From contig JAVBQU010000032.1 of NCBI GenBank assembly GCA_031548675.1, positions 1 to 6,163 of the forward strand: a stretch of 6,163 nucleotides of DNA, read 5' to 3'. Of the stretch, positions 1-6,163 are shown piece after piece. Positions within the stretch are counted from its first letter, which is position 1, and the number at the start of each line of letters is the position of its first letter. The position numbers and the translations under genes are program-made. The stretch comes from JAVBQU01 sp031548675 (GTDB lineage Bacteria > Bacteroidota > Bacteroidia > Bacteroidales > P3). Under the pieces are notes generated by a model. The model was not told the DNA's origin. It saw only the letters and a list, made by a program, of their open reading frames with translations, and made no database searches.

Positions 1-187
1 GGTTTTCCAAAGTAATATCATGAATAGGTGAGGTAAGCATGTAGTAAGCCGAATCTACATGTGTGATGGTATCGTTGGAAACGGGCTGTTCTTTCACTTT
101 GTCTTTTCGAAGTTCAATGGAGTCAGGCTCGCAAGCTGCAAACAGCATTAAAGTAGCCATAATAAATAGTAAAAGTGTGTTTTTCAT
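1..187 (-). CDS. Lipoprotein, N-terminal part (partial, runs off left edge)
   Basis: The reverse strand reads from ATG at 187-185 without a stop to the window edge, giving 62 residues. The N-terminus is a typical lipoprotein signal peptide: MKNT, a hydrophobic core at residues 5-16 (LLLFIMATLMLF), then AAC with the probable lipidated cysteine at residue 19. The box is L-F-A-A-C; Phe at -3 is less usual than Leu but acceptable. After the cysteine the chain becomes polar and charged (EPDSIELRKDKVKEQ), as in a flexible tether. From family knowledge, such a protein is cut by signal peptidase II and anchored in a membrane; whether in the inner or outer membrane cannot be told here. The mature domain is off-window, so no function is assigned. 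No Shine-Dalgarno is seen before the ATG, as usual in Bacteroidota. The likely promoter lies about 310 bases upstream (502-532), leaving a long leader. Confidence 0.8.
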   Translation of the reverse strand, partial: MKNTLLLFIMATLMLFAACEPDSIELRKDKVKEQPVSNDTITHVDSAYYMLTSPIHDITLEN

Positions 188-365
188 AGCTGACAATTTT
201 TAAGTGGGTAATAAATTTTATTTAAACCCTTCCACTACATCATGAATAATGGGAGTACTATTAGGAATTTTATCTATAATTATATAGTACAAGACTCAGG
301 TACTGTAATCAAAAAAAGAAAAGAAAACTATACAAAACGAAACAAATAAGGTTCAAAATTGTTTA

Positions 366-405
366 TTCATAGCTTATTTTAAATTATTTTTTCATGGCTT
401 ATTTT
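366..405 (-). repeat. Short direct repeat, two copies of AAAATAAGCYATGAA
   Basis: Two near-identical 15-mers on the reverse strand lie 25 bases apart: AAAATAAGCCATGAA (405-391) and AAAATAAGCTATGAA (380-366), 14 of 15 identical. A third relative, AAAACAAGCTATGAG, is at 912-898. Each contains an ATG that opens a tiny ORF on the reverse strand: three codons (MKK, 395-384), five (MNKQF, 370-353) and seven (MSNKTSK, 902-879). The start of the lipoprotein gene has a related context (AGCTATGAAAAA). The first two copies lie inside the predicted leader of the lipoprotein mRNA. Function is unknown. Confidence 0.5.
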
Positions 406-501
406 CTTTAAAGGTCTATAAAATTAAGGGTTGCAGGTAATTCCCTGTTCGGTAAAATTTATTTACACCTTTATTTGAATATTTTCACCATAAATGACGT
501 G

Positions 502-532
502 CAAATATACAACCTTAAAAAGCAAAAGTCAA
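502..532 (-). promoter_or_regulatory. Bacteroidota-type promoter reading leftward
   Basis: On the reverse strand TTGAC (532-528) is followed by TATATTTG (509-502). The gap from the TTG to TATATTTG is 20 bases. This fits the established Bacteroidota consensus of a -33 TTG/TTTG, 19-21 bases, then -7 TAnnTTTG, with every defined -7 base matching. Transcription should begin near 495 and run left toward the lipoprotein start at 187, giving a leader of roughly 310 nucleotides unless a small transcript ends before it. Confidence 0.65.
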
Positions 533-620
533 GCATTTTGTGAAATATTTCTAAATTGTGTCTTGTTTTACACGACAAAAGTTAACAAAAGGGCTTAAAT
601 TATAAGCTATAAATATTTAC

Positions 621-638
621 TATCAAACCTTTTTGATA
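621..638. other. Perfect 7-bp hairpin in intergenic DNA
   Basis: TATCAAA (621-627), loop CCTT, TTTGATA (632-638). The stem is perfect but AT-rich, and no T-run follows on either strand, so it is not a convincing terminator. It could be a protein-binding palindrome or a chance inverted repeat. Confidence 0.35.
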
Positions 639-1083
639 TACTCTGAAAATAAGACAGGATAATGGTTCGCGGATTCAAATATATGTATTAAAAATCAAAT
701 TTTAAGCTAATCTCTTAGGGGTTTTCTGAATTTTAATTAGTTTCTGATTTTGAGAGCTGCCTAAGAAATATATTTTTTTAGATTACTCCGCTCTTTTGAC
801 TTGCATTGATGTTCAGATTTTAATTTTTCTATATTTACTGAAGAAGTCTATCCCTTTTCTATTTTCCTTTATAGGTTCTTATTTGCTCGTTTTGTTGCTC
901 ATAGCTTGTTTTCCAATATTTATTTCATGAAAAATTAAATAGTTTATAATAATATTATTTTTCATGCGTTTTTAATTGCATATTGTAAAAACGCCCTTTC
1001 TCAAATATATACGCCATTTTATAAATTATCATAGTCTTGTCCATTCATAAATTATTTATTAATCTTTTAAAAACAAATTGATT

Positions 1084-1818
1084 ATGGCAACAGAAAATCA
1101 TGTAATTGTAGAATTGTACGATTTGGTTCTTACCGAGCGTAAGGACGATCGTTTTGGAAGAGTGGTAACCACCCGCAGCAACAAAATTGACGACCTGATT
1201 AAAAAAGCGGTTGCCCGCCGTACCGACCTTAATGCCTCTACGCTTAAGGCTTCGTTTGAGATACTGAAAAGCATAGCCTTGGAAGAATTAACCGCAGGAG
1301 CTTCGGTAGAGTTTGGCTTGGGGTATTACAGTTTGGGTGTAAATGGTATTTTTATCGGCGACCATGCCCGTTGGGATAACAGCCAGCATAGTTTGAGCAT
1401 ACAGGTAGCTCCTACAGCTGAGCTTCGCAGTATGCTTAAAAAGACTACGGTAGATGTGCGGGGGATGGCTTCTTTCGGCACTGTTATCAATTCGGTAACC
1501 GATGTGGCATCGGGCGAAGTGAACTCCCGAATTACGCCCGGCGGCGGTGTTAATCTGGCGGGCAGCAAGATTAAAATTGCCGGCGATTTACCCGAAGTTG
1601 GTATCTGCCTGATAAGCGAGGCTACCGGCGAAAACTTTGCGATTCCTATGACCTCAATTTTGGTAAACGAGCCTTCGAAGGTTTCGTTTATTGTACCTGC
1701 TGCTTTACCTACGAATGATTATAAGCTGCGTATTATCACTCAATTTTCTTCATCCGGAATTAATTTGAAAGAAACCCGCAGCTATACATTCGACTATGTG
1801 CTATCGGTAATAGCCTAA
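1084..1818 (+). CDS. HU/IHF-like DNA-binding-type protein with C-terminal Ig-like (DUF4469-type) domain
   Basis: The protein has 244 residues. Residues 1-125 look like a diverged HU/IHF fold: two N-terminal helices (about 33-72, with KIDDLIKKAVARR and TLKASFEILKSIALEEL), then a beta region (74-110, with SVEFGLGYYSLGVNGIF). After a linker (126-147), residues 148-242 resemble the Ig-like domain seen after HU-like domains in Bacteroidota, opening with RITPGGGVNLAGSKIKIAGD and running through short beta strands to the C-terminus. At 244 residues it is much longer than canonical HU (about 90) because of this second domain. No signal peptide or membrane segment is present, so it is probably cytoplasmic. 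I chose ATG at 1084 over the in-frame TTG at 1078 because ATG is the normal start and the extension would add only two residues. The upstream sequence is A-rich with no Shine-Dalgarno. The gene stands alone and ends in its own terminator. DNA binding is inferred from the fold; the true ligand of this subclass is not established. Confidence 0.85.
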   Translation: MATENHVIVELYDLVLTERKDDRFGRVVTTRSNKIDDLIKKAVARRTDLNASTLKASFEILKSIALEELTAGASVEFGLGYYSLGVNGIFIGDHARWDNSQHSLSIQVAPTAELRSMLKKTTVDVRGMASFGTVINSVTDVASGEVNSRITPGGGVNLAGSKIKIAGDLPEVGICLISEATGENFAIPMTSILVNEPSKVSFIVPAALPTNDYKLRIITQFSSSGINLKETRSYTFDYVLSVIA

Positions 1819-1842
1819 GTGGGGTGTTGGGTTGATTTAATG

Positions 1843-1887
1843 AAAGAAAGTCTCCGAAGTGTCAAAACTTCGGAGACTTTCTTTTTT
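1843..1887 (+). terminator. Intrinsic terminator of the HU-like gene
   Basis: A perfect stem pairs 1843-1860 (AAAGAAAGTCTCCGAAGT) with 1867-1884 around a six-base loop (GTCAAA). A run of six T's occupies 1882-1887, the first three overlapping the stem. It begins 25 bases after the TAA stop at 1816-1818. The arm is long, 18 bp including the A/T base, with a GC-containing centre. On the reverse strand the A-tract also yields T's, so it could stop leftward transcripts too. Confidence 0.92.
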
Positions 1888-1942
1888 ATCTGCCTATATT
1901 TTGTTTTTAATACATTATATAAAGGCTTCTGGTATGGTGAGT

Positions 1943-2029
1943 CCTCATAGCCGGATGTGACGTCCCCTCATAGCCGGATGTGACGCTTCCTCATAGCCGG
2001 ATGTGACGTCCCCTCATAGCCGGATGTGA
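1943..2029. repeat. Four-copy, 23-bp tandem repeat array
   Basis: The 18-mer CCTCATAGCCGGATGTGA occurs four times with no mismatch, starting at 1943, 1966, 1989 and 2012, a strict 23-bp period. The five-base gaps are CGTCC, CGCTT and CGTCC. A truncated trace of an earlier unit (GTGAGTCC) precedes the first copy at 1937-1944. Two junctions create the palindrome GACGTC (1959-1964 and 2005-2010). The array is more GC-rich than its surroundings. The period is not a multiple of three and there is no ORF, so it does not encode a repeat peptide. Five-base gaps rule out a CRISPR array. It sits just past the HU-like gene's terminator, in the gap between two convergent genes. Confidence 0.95.
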
Positions 2030-2240
2030 TATAAGAAATAGACCGTAGGTCTTAAATACCAATAGAATCATAAATTTACCCGATTTAAATTGTCCATTCG
2101 GACATTAATATTGAATACCCTTTGGGCAATCAATGGGAGGGAAGCTTCATTTTTTCTATTGAGATGATTTCCTCACGGGAAATTGTTTAAAAAATCAAAG
2201 CAATACATTAGACTTCTTCGGGAAATGCCACTTTTAACAA
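2030..2240. other. Non-coding spacer with two small hairpins
   Basis: No coding sequence is recognised. Two short inverted repeats are visible: TGTCC-ATTC-GGACA at 2091-2104 and ATTTCC-TCACG-GGAAAT at 2167-2183. Neither is followed by a clean T-run on the forward strand, so neither is called a terminator. The 11-mer TCTATTGAGAT (2155-2165) reappears at 2503-2513, just downstream of rpoC. Confidence 0.5.
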
Positions 2241-2350
2241 CGTCATTGTGAACGCTAGTGAAGCAATCTTATTGCAAACAAATAGATTGGCTTTGCCGAG
2301 CTTGCCCTTGCAGGGCTGCGGTTGCTTCGTCGTTCCTCCTCGCAAAGACG
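2241..2350. repeat. Degenerate REP/MITE-like palindromic element
   Basis: The element is bounded by imperfect terminal inverted repeats. The left arm (2241-2268) begins CGTCATTGTGA and ends GAAGCAATC. The right arm (2320-2350), read on the reverse strand, begins CGTCTTTGCGA and ends GAAGCAACC. This matches the widespread dispersed repeat type of the form GTCATTGCGAG followed by GAAGCAATC, found in many bacterial genomes including Bacteroidota. Inside are further inverted repeats, notably GCCCT-TGC-AGGGC (2304-2316) and GCAAT-CTT-ATTGC (2263-2275). There is no transposase and no clear target-site duplication. An 85-codon reverse-strand reading frame crosses it (2208-2465), but its translation is that of the repeat and is not a credible gene. 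Such elements are usually moved in trans, for example by RAYT or IS transposases; which one applies here is unknown. Confidence 0.7.
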
Positions 2351-2463
2351 CTCTGACTTTTGCTTTCACTATTTTTCGAAGAGGTCTATTGAATTTTATA
2401 TCGGACTCAGGTTCATAAGCTAACATGACCGATTTGCTTAGCTGACAGACAGGGGATGCCAAC

Positions 2464-2495
2464 AAAAAAGGCTGCTCTTTTCAGAACAGCCTTTT
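2464..2495 (-). terminator. Intrinsic terminator of rpoC
   Basis: On the reverse strand AAAAGGCTGTTCT (2495-2483) pairs with AGAGCAGCCTTTT (2478-2466) around a short loop, with a single G-T wobble, and ends in six T's (2469-2464). It begins about 30 bases past the rpoC stop. On the forward strand the hairpin is followed by only four T's (2492-2495), part of the stem, so termination should be stronger leftward. Confidence 0.9.
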
Positions 2496-2497
2496 CG

Positions 2498-2517
2498 TCA
2501 AATCTATTGAGATTTGA
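2498..2517 (-). other. Extra 8-bp hairpin between rpoC stop and terminator
   Basis: TCAAATCT (2498-2505), loop ATTG, AGATTTGA (2510-2517): a perfect stem starting eight bases beyond the rpoC stop codon and two bases before the terminator stem. It is AT-rich with no T-run of its own. It could protect the 3' end of the mRNA or assist the terminator; that role is inferred. Confidence 0.6.
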
Positions 2518-2524
2518 ATAAGAC

Positions 2525-5500
2525 TTATTTTTTCAACTTATCTTTTTTGCTCTCCATCAGTTCCATTTCATCTTTGGAGCCTACAATCAATTTTTGATAT
2601 TCGCGTAAACCGGTTCCGGCAGGAATCAAATGTCCGATAATAACATTTTCTTTCAAACCGAGTAATTGGTCTTGTTTTGCGTTGATAGCGGCTTCGGTAA
2701 GTACTTTTGTAGTTTCTTGGAACGAAGCAGCCGACATAAAGCTGCGGGTTTGCAACGAAGCCCTTGTAATCCCTTGCAGGATTTGTTTAGCGGTAGCCGG
2801 AGCTACATCGCGGGCTTCAACCATTTTCTTATCACGGCGTTTCAGCATCGAATTTTCATCGCGAAGCTTACGGGCTGTAATAATCTGTCCGGCTTTCAAA
2901 ATATCGGAATCGCCGGCATCGGTAACTACTTTTTGTCCGAAAACAGCATCGTTTTCTTCTTGAAACTCGATTTTGTTAACCAGTTCGCCTTCCAAGAAAC
3001 GGGTATCGCCCGGATCTTCGATTTCGACTTTACGCAACATCTGGCGTACAATTACTTCAAAGTGCTTATCGTTGATTTTTACCCCTTGGAGGCGGTAAAC
3101 TTCTTGTATTTCGTTTACGATATATTCTTGTACCTTTTGAGGTCCTTTGATAGCCAAAATATCCGTAGGCGTAATAGCACCTTCCGAAAGCGGCGTTCCG
3201 GCTTTAATGTAATCGTTTTCTTGTGCTAAGATCTGCTTAGAAGTTCCAATCAAGTACGATTTTTGTTCTCCTGTACGTGAAGTAATAATTACTTCGCGGT
3301 TACCTCTTTTGAGTTTAGAGCCAAATGATACTTCTCCGTCTATTTCCGAAACTACAGCAGGGTCTGAAGGATTACGGGCTTCGAATAATTCGGTTACCCG
3401 TGGCAGACCTCCCGTAATATCGCTTGCTTTACCGAATGTTCTGGGTATTTTTACCAAAACATCACCGGCTTTTACAGTTTCGCTCTCATTGATAGAAATG
3501 TGTGCTCCTACCGGAATATTGTATGTTTTCAATACTTCTTTGGTAGTAGACATTACATGGATAGACGGGTTTTTCGATTTTTGACGGCTTTCGATAATTA
3601 CTTTTTCTTTAAATCCGGTTTGGTCGTCCGATTCGAAGCGGAAAGTTACCCCTTCTAAAATATTATCATAAACAACCTTACCGTTTACTTCCGAAATAAT
3701 AACCGCATTGTATGGATCCCATTCTGCGATCAACTGACCTTTTTTTACCTGCTCTCCGTCTTTGAGATATAGTTTTGAGCCATAAGGTACATTAGCTGTA
3801 TTTAAAATAGTTTTGGTGTGCGGGTCAATGATACGCATTTCGGCAGAACGCCCGATTACCACAAATACCGTTTTGTTATCGTCGCCTTTGGTTTCTACAT
3901 ATCTTAGTTCTTCCAATTCGATGATACCATCGTATTTGGCTACTATGCTGGAATTGGAAGCGATATTACCACCGGCAACCCCCCCAACGTGGAATGTACG
4001 TAATGTTAACTGTGTACCGGGCTCACCGATAGACTGGGCAGCAATTACTCCTACAGCTTCTCCTTTTTGAACCATACGGGCAGTAGCTAAGTTACGTCCG
4101 TAACATTTAGCACAAACACCATGTTTCGATTCGCAGGTTAATACCGAACGGATTTCTAATTCTTCAATCGGAGAATCTTCAATAAGTCTGGCAACTTCTT
4201 CAGTTAATTCCTGTCCGGCAGCTACCAATAATTCCCCGGTTTGAGGATGGTAAACATCATGTAAGCTGGTACGTCCTAAAATTCTATCATAAAGTGTTTC
4301 AACAACTTCTTCGTTCTTTCTTAAGGCGGTTACTACCAATCCTCTTAAAGTTCCGCAATCTTCTTCGTTGATAATCACATCTTGTGCCACATCAACCAAA
4401 CGACGGGTCAAATAACCGGCATCGGCAGTTTTCAAAGCCGTATCCGCCAAACCCTTACGAGCACCGTGGGTAGAAATAAAATACTCCAATACCGAAAGAC
4501 CTTCTTTAAAGTTCGAAAGAATGGGGTTTTCGATAATTTCGGCACCTACTGCTCCTGATTTTTGCGGTTTTGCCATCAAACCCCGCATACCAGAAAGCTG
4601 TCGGATCTGTTCTTTAGAACCCCGTGCTCCCGAATCCAACATCATATAAACAGAGTTGAATCCTTGGCGGTCGTTCGAAAGTTTATCCATTACCATTTTG
4701 GTCAAACGGGAGTTGGCATGTGTCCAAATATCAATAATTTGGTTGTAACGTTCGTTGTTGGTAATAAAACCGTTTTCGTAGTTGCTGATAACTTCTTCAA
4801 CATCTTCGTTGGATTTGCTGATAAGCTCTTCTTTTTCGGTAGGAATGATAATATCTCCTAAGTTAAAAGATAAACCTCCTTTGAAAGCCATTGTAAATCC
4901 TAAATCTTTGATATCATCCAAAAATTTGGCAGTTTTAGCTGTACCGCATTTTTTCAAAATATCGCCGATAATATCGCGTAACGATTTTTTAGTCAATACC
5001 TCATTAAGGTATCCGTATTCTTCAGGTACAACTTGGTTTACCAAAATTCTACCTGTAGTAGTTTCTAAAATTTTCTTTTTGCGTTCGTTGTTTTCGATAA
5101 CATTTAAACGAACTTTTATAATAGCATGAAGGTCTAATCTCTTTTCATTGTAAGCAATGATAACTTCTTCGGGAGAATAGAAAGTCATGCCTTCTCCTTT
5201 TATTTTAAAATCAGGAGTAGATTTACGGGCTTTGGTAATATAATACAACCCTAAAACCATATCTTGAGAAGGAACCGTAATAGGAGCTCCGTTGGCAGGG
5301 TTCAAAATATTGTGTGAAGCCAGCATGAGCAATTGGGCTTCTAAAACAGCCGCATTGCCAAGCGGAACGTGAACCGCCATTTGGTCACCGTCGAAGTCGG
5401 CGTTGAAAGCCGTACAAACCAAGGGGTGCAAACGGATGGCTTTTCCTTCAACCAGCTTGGGTTGGAAAGCCTGAATACCTAAACGGTGCAGGGTAGGGGC

Positions 5501-6163
5501 ACGATTTAGCAATACAGGATGTCCTTTCAGGATGTTTTCCAAGATTTCCCATACTACAGGGTCTTTTCTATCTACTATTTTTTTGGCAGATTTTACGGTT
5601 TTAACAATACCTCTGCTCAATAATTTACGGATAACAAAAGGTTTGAACAATTCGGCAGCCATATCTTTAGGCAGACCGCATTCGTTCAATTTTAATTCGG
5701 GTCCTACCACGATAACCGAACGACCTGAATAATCTACACGTTTACCTAACAGGTTTTGACGGAAACGTCCTTGTTTACCTTTCAAGCTGTCGGAAAGTGA
5801 TTTTAACGCACGGTTCGATTCGGTTTTTACCGAGCTAACTTTGCGTGAGTTATCGAATAACGAATCTACAGCTTCCTGCAACATACGTTTTTCATTACGC
5901 ATAATTACATCAGGAGCTTTAATTTCGATTAATCGTTTCAAACGGTTGTTACGGATGATAACACGGCGGTACAAATCGTTCAAATCGGAAGTGGCAAAAC
6001 GTCCGCCATCCAAAGGAACCAAAGGTCTCAATTCGGGCGGAATAACCGGAAGATATTCCAAAATCATCCATTCGGGACGGTTTTCGGCACGCTTTTGTGC
6101 TTCGCGGAAAGCTTCTACCACATTCAAACGTTTCAAGGCTTCTTGTTTACGTTGTTGAGATGA
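2525..6163 (-). CDS. rpoC: DNA-directed RNA polymerase subunit beta' (partial, N-terminus off right edge)
   Basis: RpoC forms the clamp and half of the active site of RNA polymerase. The frame stays open to the edge at 6163, giving 1212 residues plus TAA at 2527-2525; the first in-frame TTG (6136) is internal, not a start. Comparison of landmark positions with E. coli suggests about 205 N-terminal residues, including the first zinc site, are missing. Visible in fragment numbering: GKRVDYSGRS (140-149); catalytic NADFDGD (254-260), whose Asp 256, 258 and 260 bind the active-site magnesium; bridge helix GARKGLADTALKTADAGY and following (567-595); zinc site Cys 603, 677, 684 and 687, with spacing identical to E. 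coli; trigger helix AAQSIGEPGTQLTLRTFHVGG (708-728); an SI3-type insertion (about 735-910); ITGGLPRV (from 916); and C-terminal AASFQETTKVLTEA (1145-1158). No key residue is missing. rpoB is expected just upstream, outside the window. A terminator closes the operon directly after the stop. Confidence 0.98.
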   Translation of the reverse strand, partial: SSQQRKQEALKRLNVVEAFREAQKRAENRPEWMILEYLPVIPPELRPLVPLDGGRFATSDLNDLYRRVIIRNNRLKRLIEIKAPDVIMRNEKRMLQEAVDSLFDNSRKVSSVKTESNRALKSLSDSLKGKQGRFRQNLLGKRVDYSGRSVIVVGPELKLNECGLPKDMAAELFKPFVIRKLLSRGIVKTVKSAKKIVDRKDPVVWEILENILKGHPVLLNRAPTLHRLGIQAFQPKLVEGKAIRLHPLVCTAFNADFDGDQMAVHVPLGNAAVLEAQLLMLASHNILNPANGAPITVPSQDMVLGLYYITKARKSTPDFKIKGEGMTFYSPEEVIIAYNEKRLDLHAIIKVRLNVIENNERKKKILETTTGRILVNQVVPEEYGYLNEVLTKKSLRDIIGDILKKCGTAKTAKFLDDIKDLGFTMAFKGGLSFNLGDIIIPTEKEELISKSNEDVEEVISNYENGFITNNERYNQIIDIWTHANSRLTKMVMDKLSNDRQGFNSVYMMLDSGARGSKEQIRQLSGMRGLMAKPQKSGAVGAEIIENPILSNFKEGLSVLEYFISTHGARKGLADTALKTADAGYLTRRLVDVAQDVIINEEDCGTLRGLVVTALRKNEEVVETLYDRILGRTSLHDVYHPQTGELLVAAGQELTEEVARLIEDSPIEELEIRSVLTCESKHGVCAKCYGRNLATARMVQKGEAVGVIAAQSIGEPGTQLTLRTFHVGGVAGGNIASNSSIVAKYDGIIELEELRYVETKGDDNKTVFVVIGRSAEMRIIDPHTKTILNTANVPYGSKLYLKDGEQVKKGQLIAEWDPYNAVIISEVNGKVVYDNILEGVTFRFESDDQTGFKEKVIIESRQKSKNPSIHVMSTTKEVLKTYNIPVGAHISINESETVKAGDVLVKIPRTFGKASDITGGLPRVTELFEARNPSDPAVVSEIDGEVSFGSKLKRGNREVIITSRTGEQKSYLIGTSKQILAQENDYIKAGTPLSEGAITPTDILAIKGPQKVQEYIVNEIQEVYRLQGVKINDKHFEVIVRQMLRKVEIEDPGDTRFLEGELVNKIEFQEENDAVFGQKVVTDAGDSDILKAGQIITARKLRDENSMLKRRDKKMVEARDVAPATAKQILQGITRASLQTRSFMSAASFQETTKVLTEAAINAKQDQLLGLKENVIIGHLIPAGTGLREYQKLIVGSKDEMELMESKKDKLKK

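Larger units (their letters stand above)
188..1083. other. AT-rich intergenic region between divergent genes
   Basis: This stretch of about 900 bases separates the leftward lipoprotein gene from the rightward HU-like gene and is visibly much richer in A and T than either. I see no ORF with coding character and no tRNA or rRNA. It holds the leftward promoter at 502-532, a short dispersed repeat (366-405 and 899-912, with the core also inverted near 602-610), a perfect 7-bp hairpin at 621-638, and a long-range inverted repeat TCTTAGG/CCTAAGA (713-719 and 760-766) followed by seven T's at 773-779. A weaker hairpin lies at 283-307 (arms 283-290 and 300-307, one G-T pair), inside the lipoprotein leader. 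No clear promoter for the HU-like gene stands out. Confidence 0.7.

Noticed and set aside
270..313. Second leftward promoter nearer the lipoprotein start
   Set aside because: TTTG (313-310) lies 20 bases from TACTATAT, but the latter lacks the TTTG part of the -7 consensus.
713..779. Terminator formed by TCTTAGG/CCTAAGA followed by seven T's
   Set aside because: The arms are only 7 bp around a 40-base loop, and the T-run starts six bases after the stem; too weak to call.
983..1039. Promoter for the HU-like gene
   Set aside because: TTG (983-985), 20 bases, TATATACG (1006-1013) has two mismatches in the -7 box; TAGTCTTG (1032-1039) has one but no -33 partner. Neither is convincing.
1326..1568. 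80-codon reverse-strand ORF inside the HU-like gene
   Set aside because: It is antisense to a well-supported gene, with no family resemblance and no promoter or start signals.
1943..2029. CRISPR array
   Set aside because: The gaps between repeats are only five bases and two of three are identical, so there are no spacers; no cas gene is present.
2208..2465. 85-codon reverse-strand ORF downstream of rpoC
   Set aside because: Most of it is a translation of the palindromic element, it overlaps the rpoC terminator's edge, and its composition is not that of a protein domain.
6134..6136. rpoC start at the in-frame TTG
   Set aside because: The frame continues upstream to the window edge with RpoC-like residues (SSQQRKQEA), and the protein would lack its conserved N-terminus, so this is an internal leucine.
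2666..6158. Several forward-strand ORFs of 66-187 codons opposite rpoC
   Set aside because: All lie antisense to the conserved rpoC frame; their sequences reflect rpoC codons read backwards.

Overview
The window looks like a chromosomal segment from a member of the Bacteroidota. Three things point there. The large gene is a Bacteroidota-like RpoC. The small gene is an HU-like protein with a C-terminal Ig-like (DUF4469-type) domain, an architecture characteristic of this phylum. The best promoter match has the phylum's own form (TTG, 20 bases, TATATTTG), and the readable starts are preceded by A/T-rich sequence with no Shine-Dalgarno.

Layout, left to right. Positions 1-187 hold the first 62 codons of a leftward lipoprotein gene that runs off the left edge. 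Positions 188-1083 are a very AT-rich intergenic stretch of about 900 bases. It carries a strong leftward promoter (502-532) far upstream of the lipoprotein, several copies of a short AAAATAAGCYATGAA-like repeat, and small hairpins. Positions 1084-1818 are the rightward HU/Ig-like gene, followed at once by a near-textbook intrinsic terminator (1843-1887). Positions 1888-2463 contain no gene. They hold a four-unit, 23-bp tandem array (1943-2029), two small hairpins, and a degenerate REP/MITE-like palindromic element (2241-2350). Positions 2464-2524 carry a terminator plus an extra hairpin that close the leftward rpoC transcript. Positions 2525-6163 are rpoC itself, 1212 codons, truncated by the right edge; roughly 200 N-terminal residues lie outside.

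The HU-like gene and rpoC converge on a shared 700-base gap with a terminator at each end, so repeats could accumulate there without harming either gene. No defence system, CRISPR array or RNA gene was found. The most unusual features are non-coding: the exact tandem array, the palindromic element, and the long repeat-bearing leader of the lipoprotein gene.
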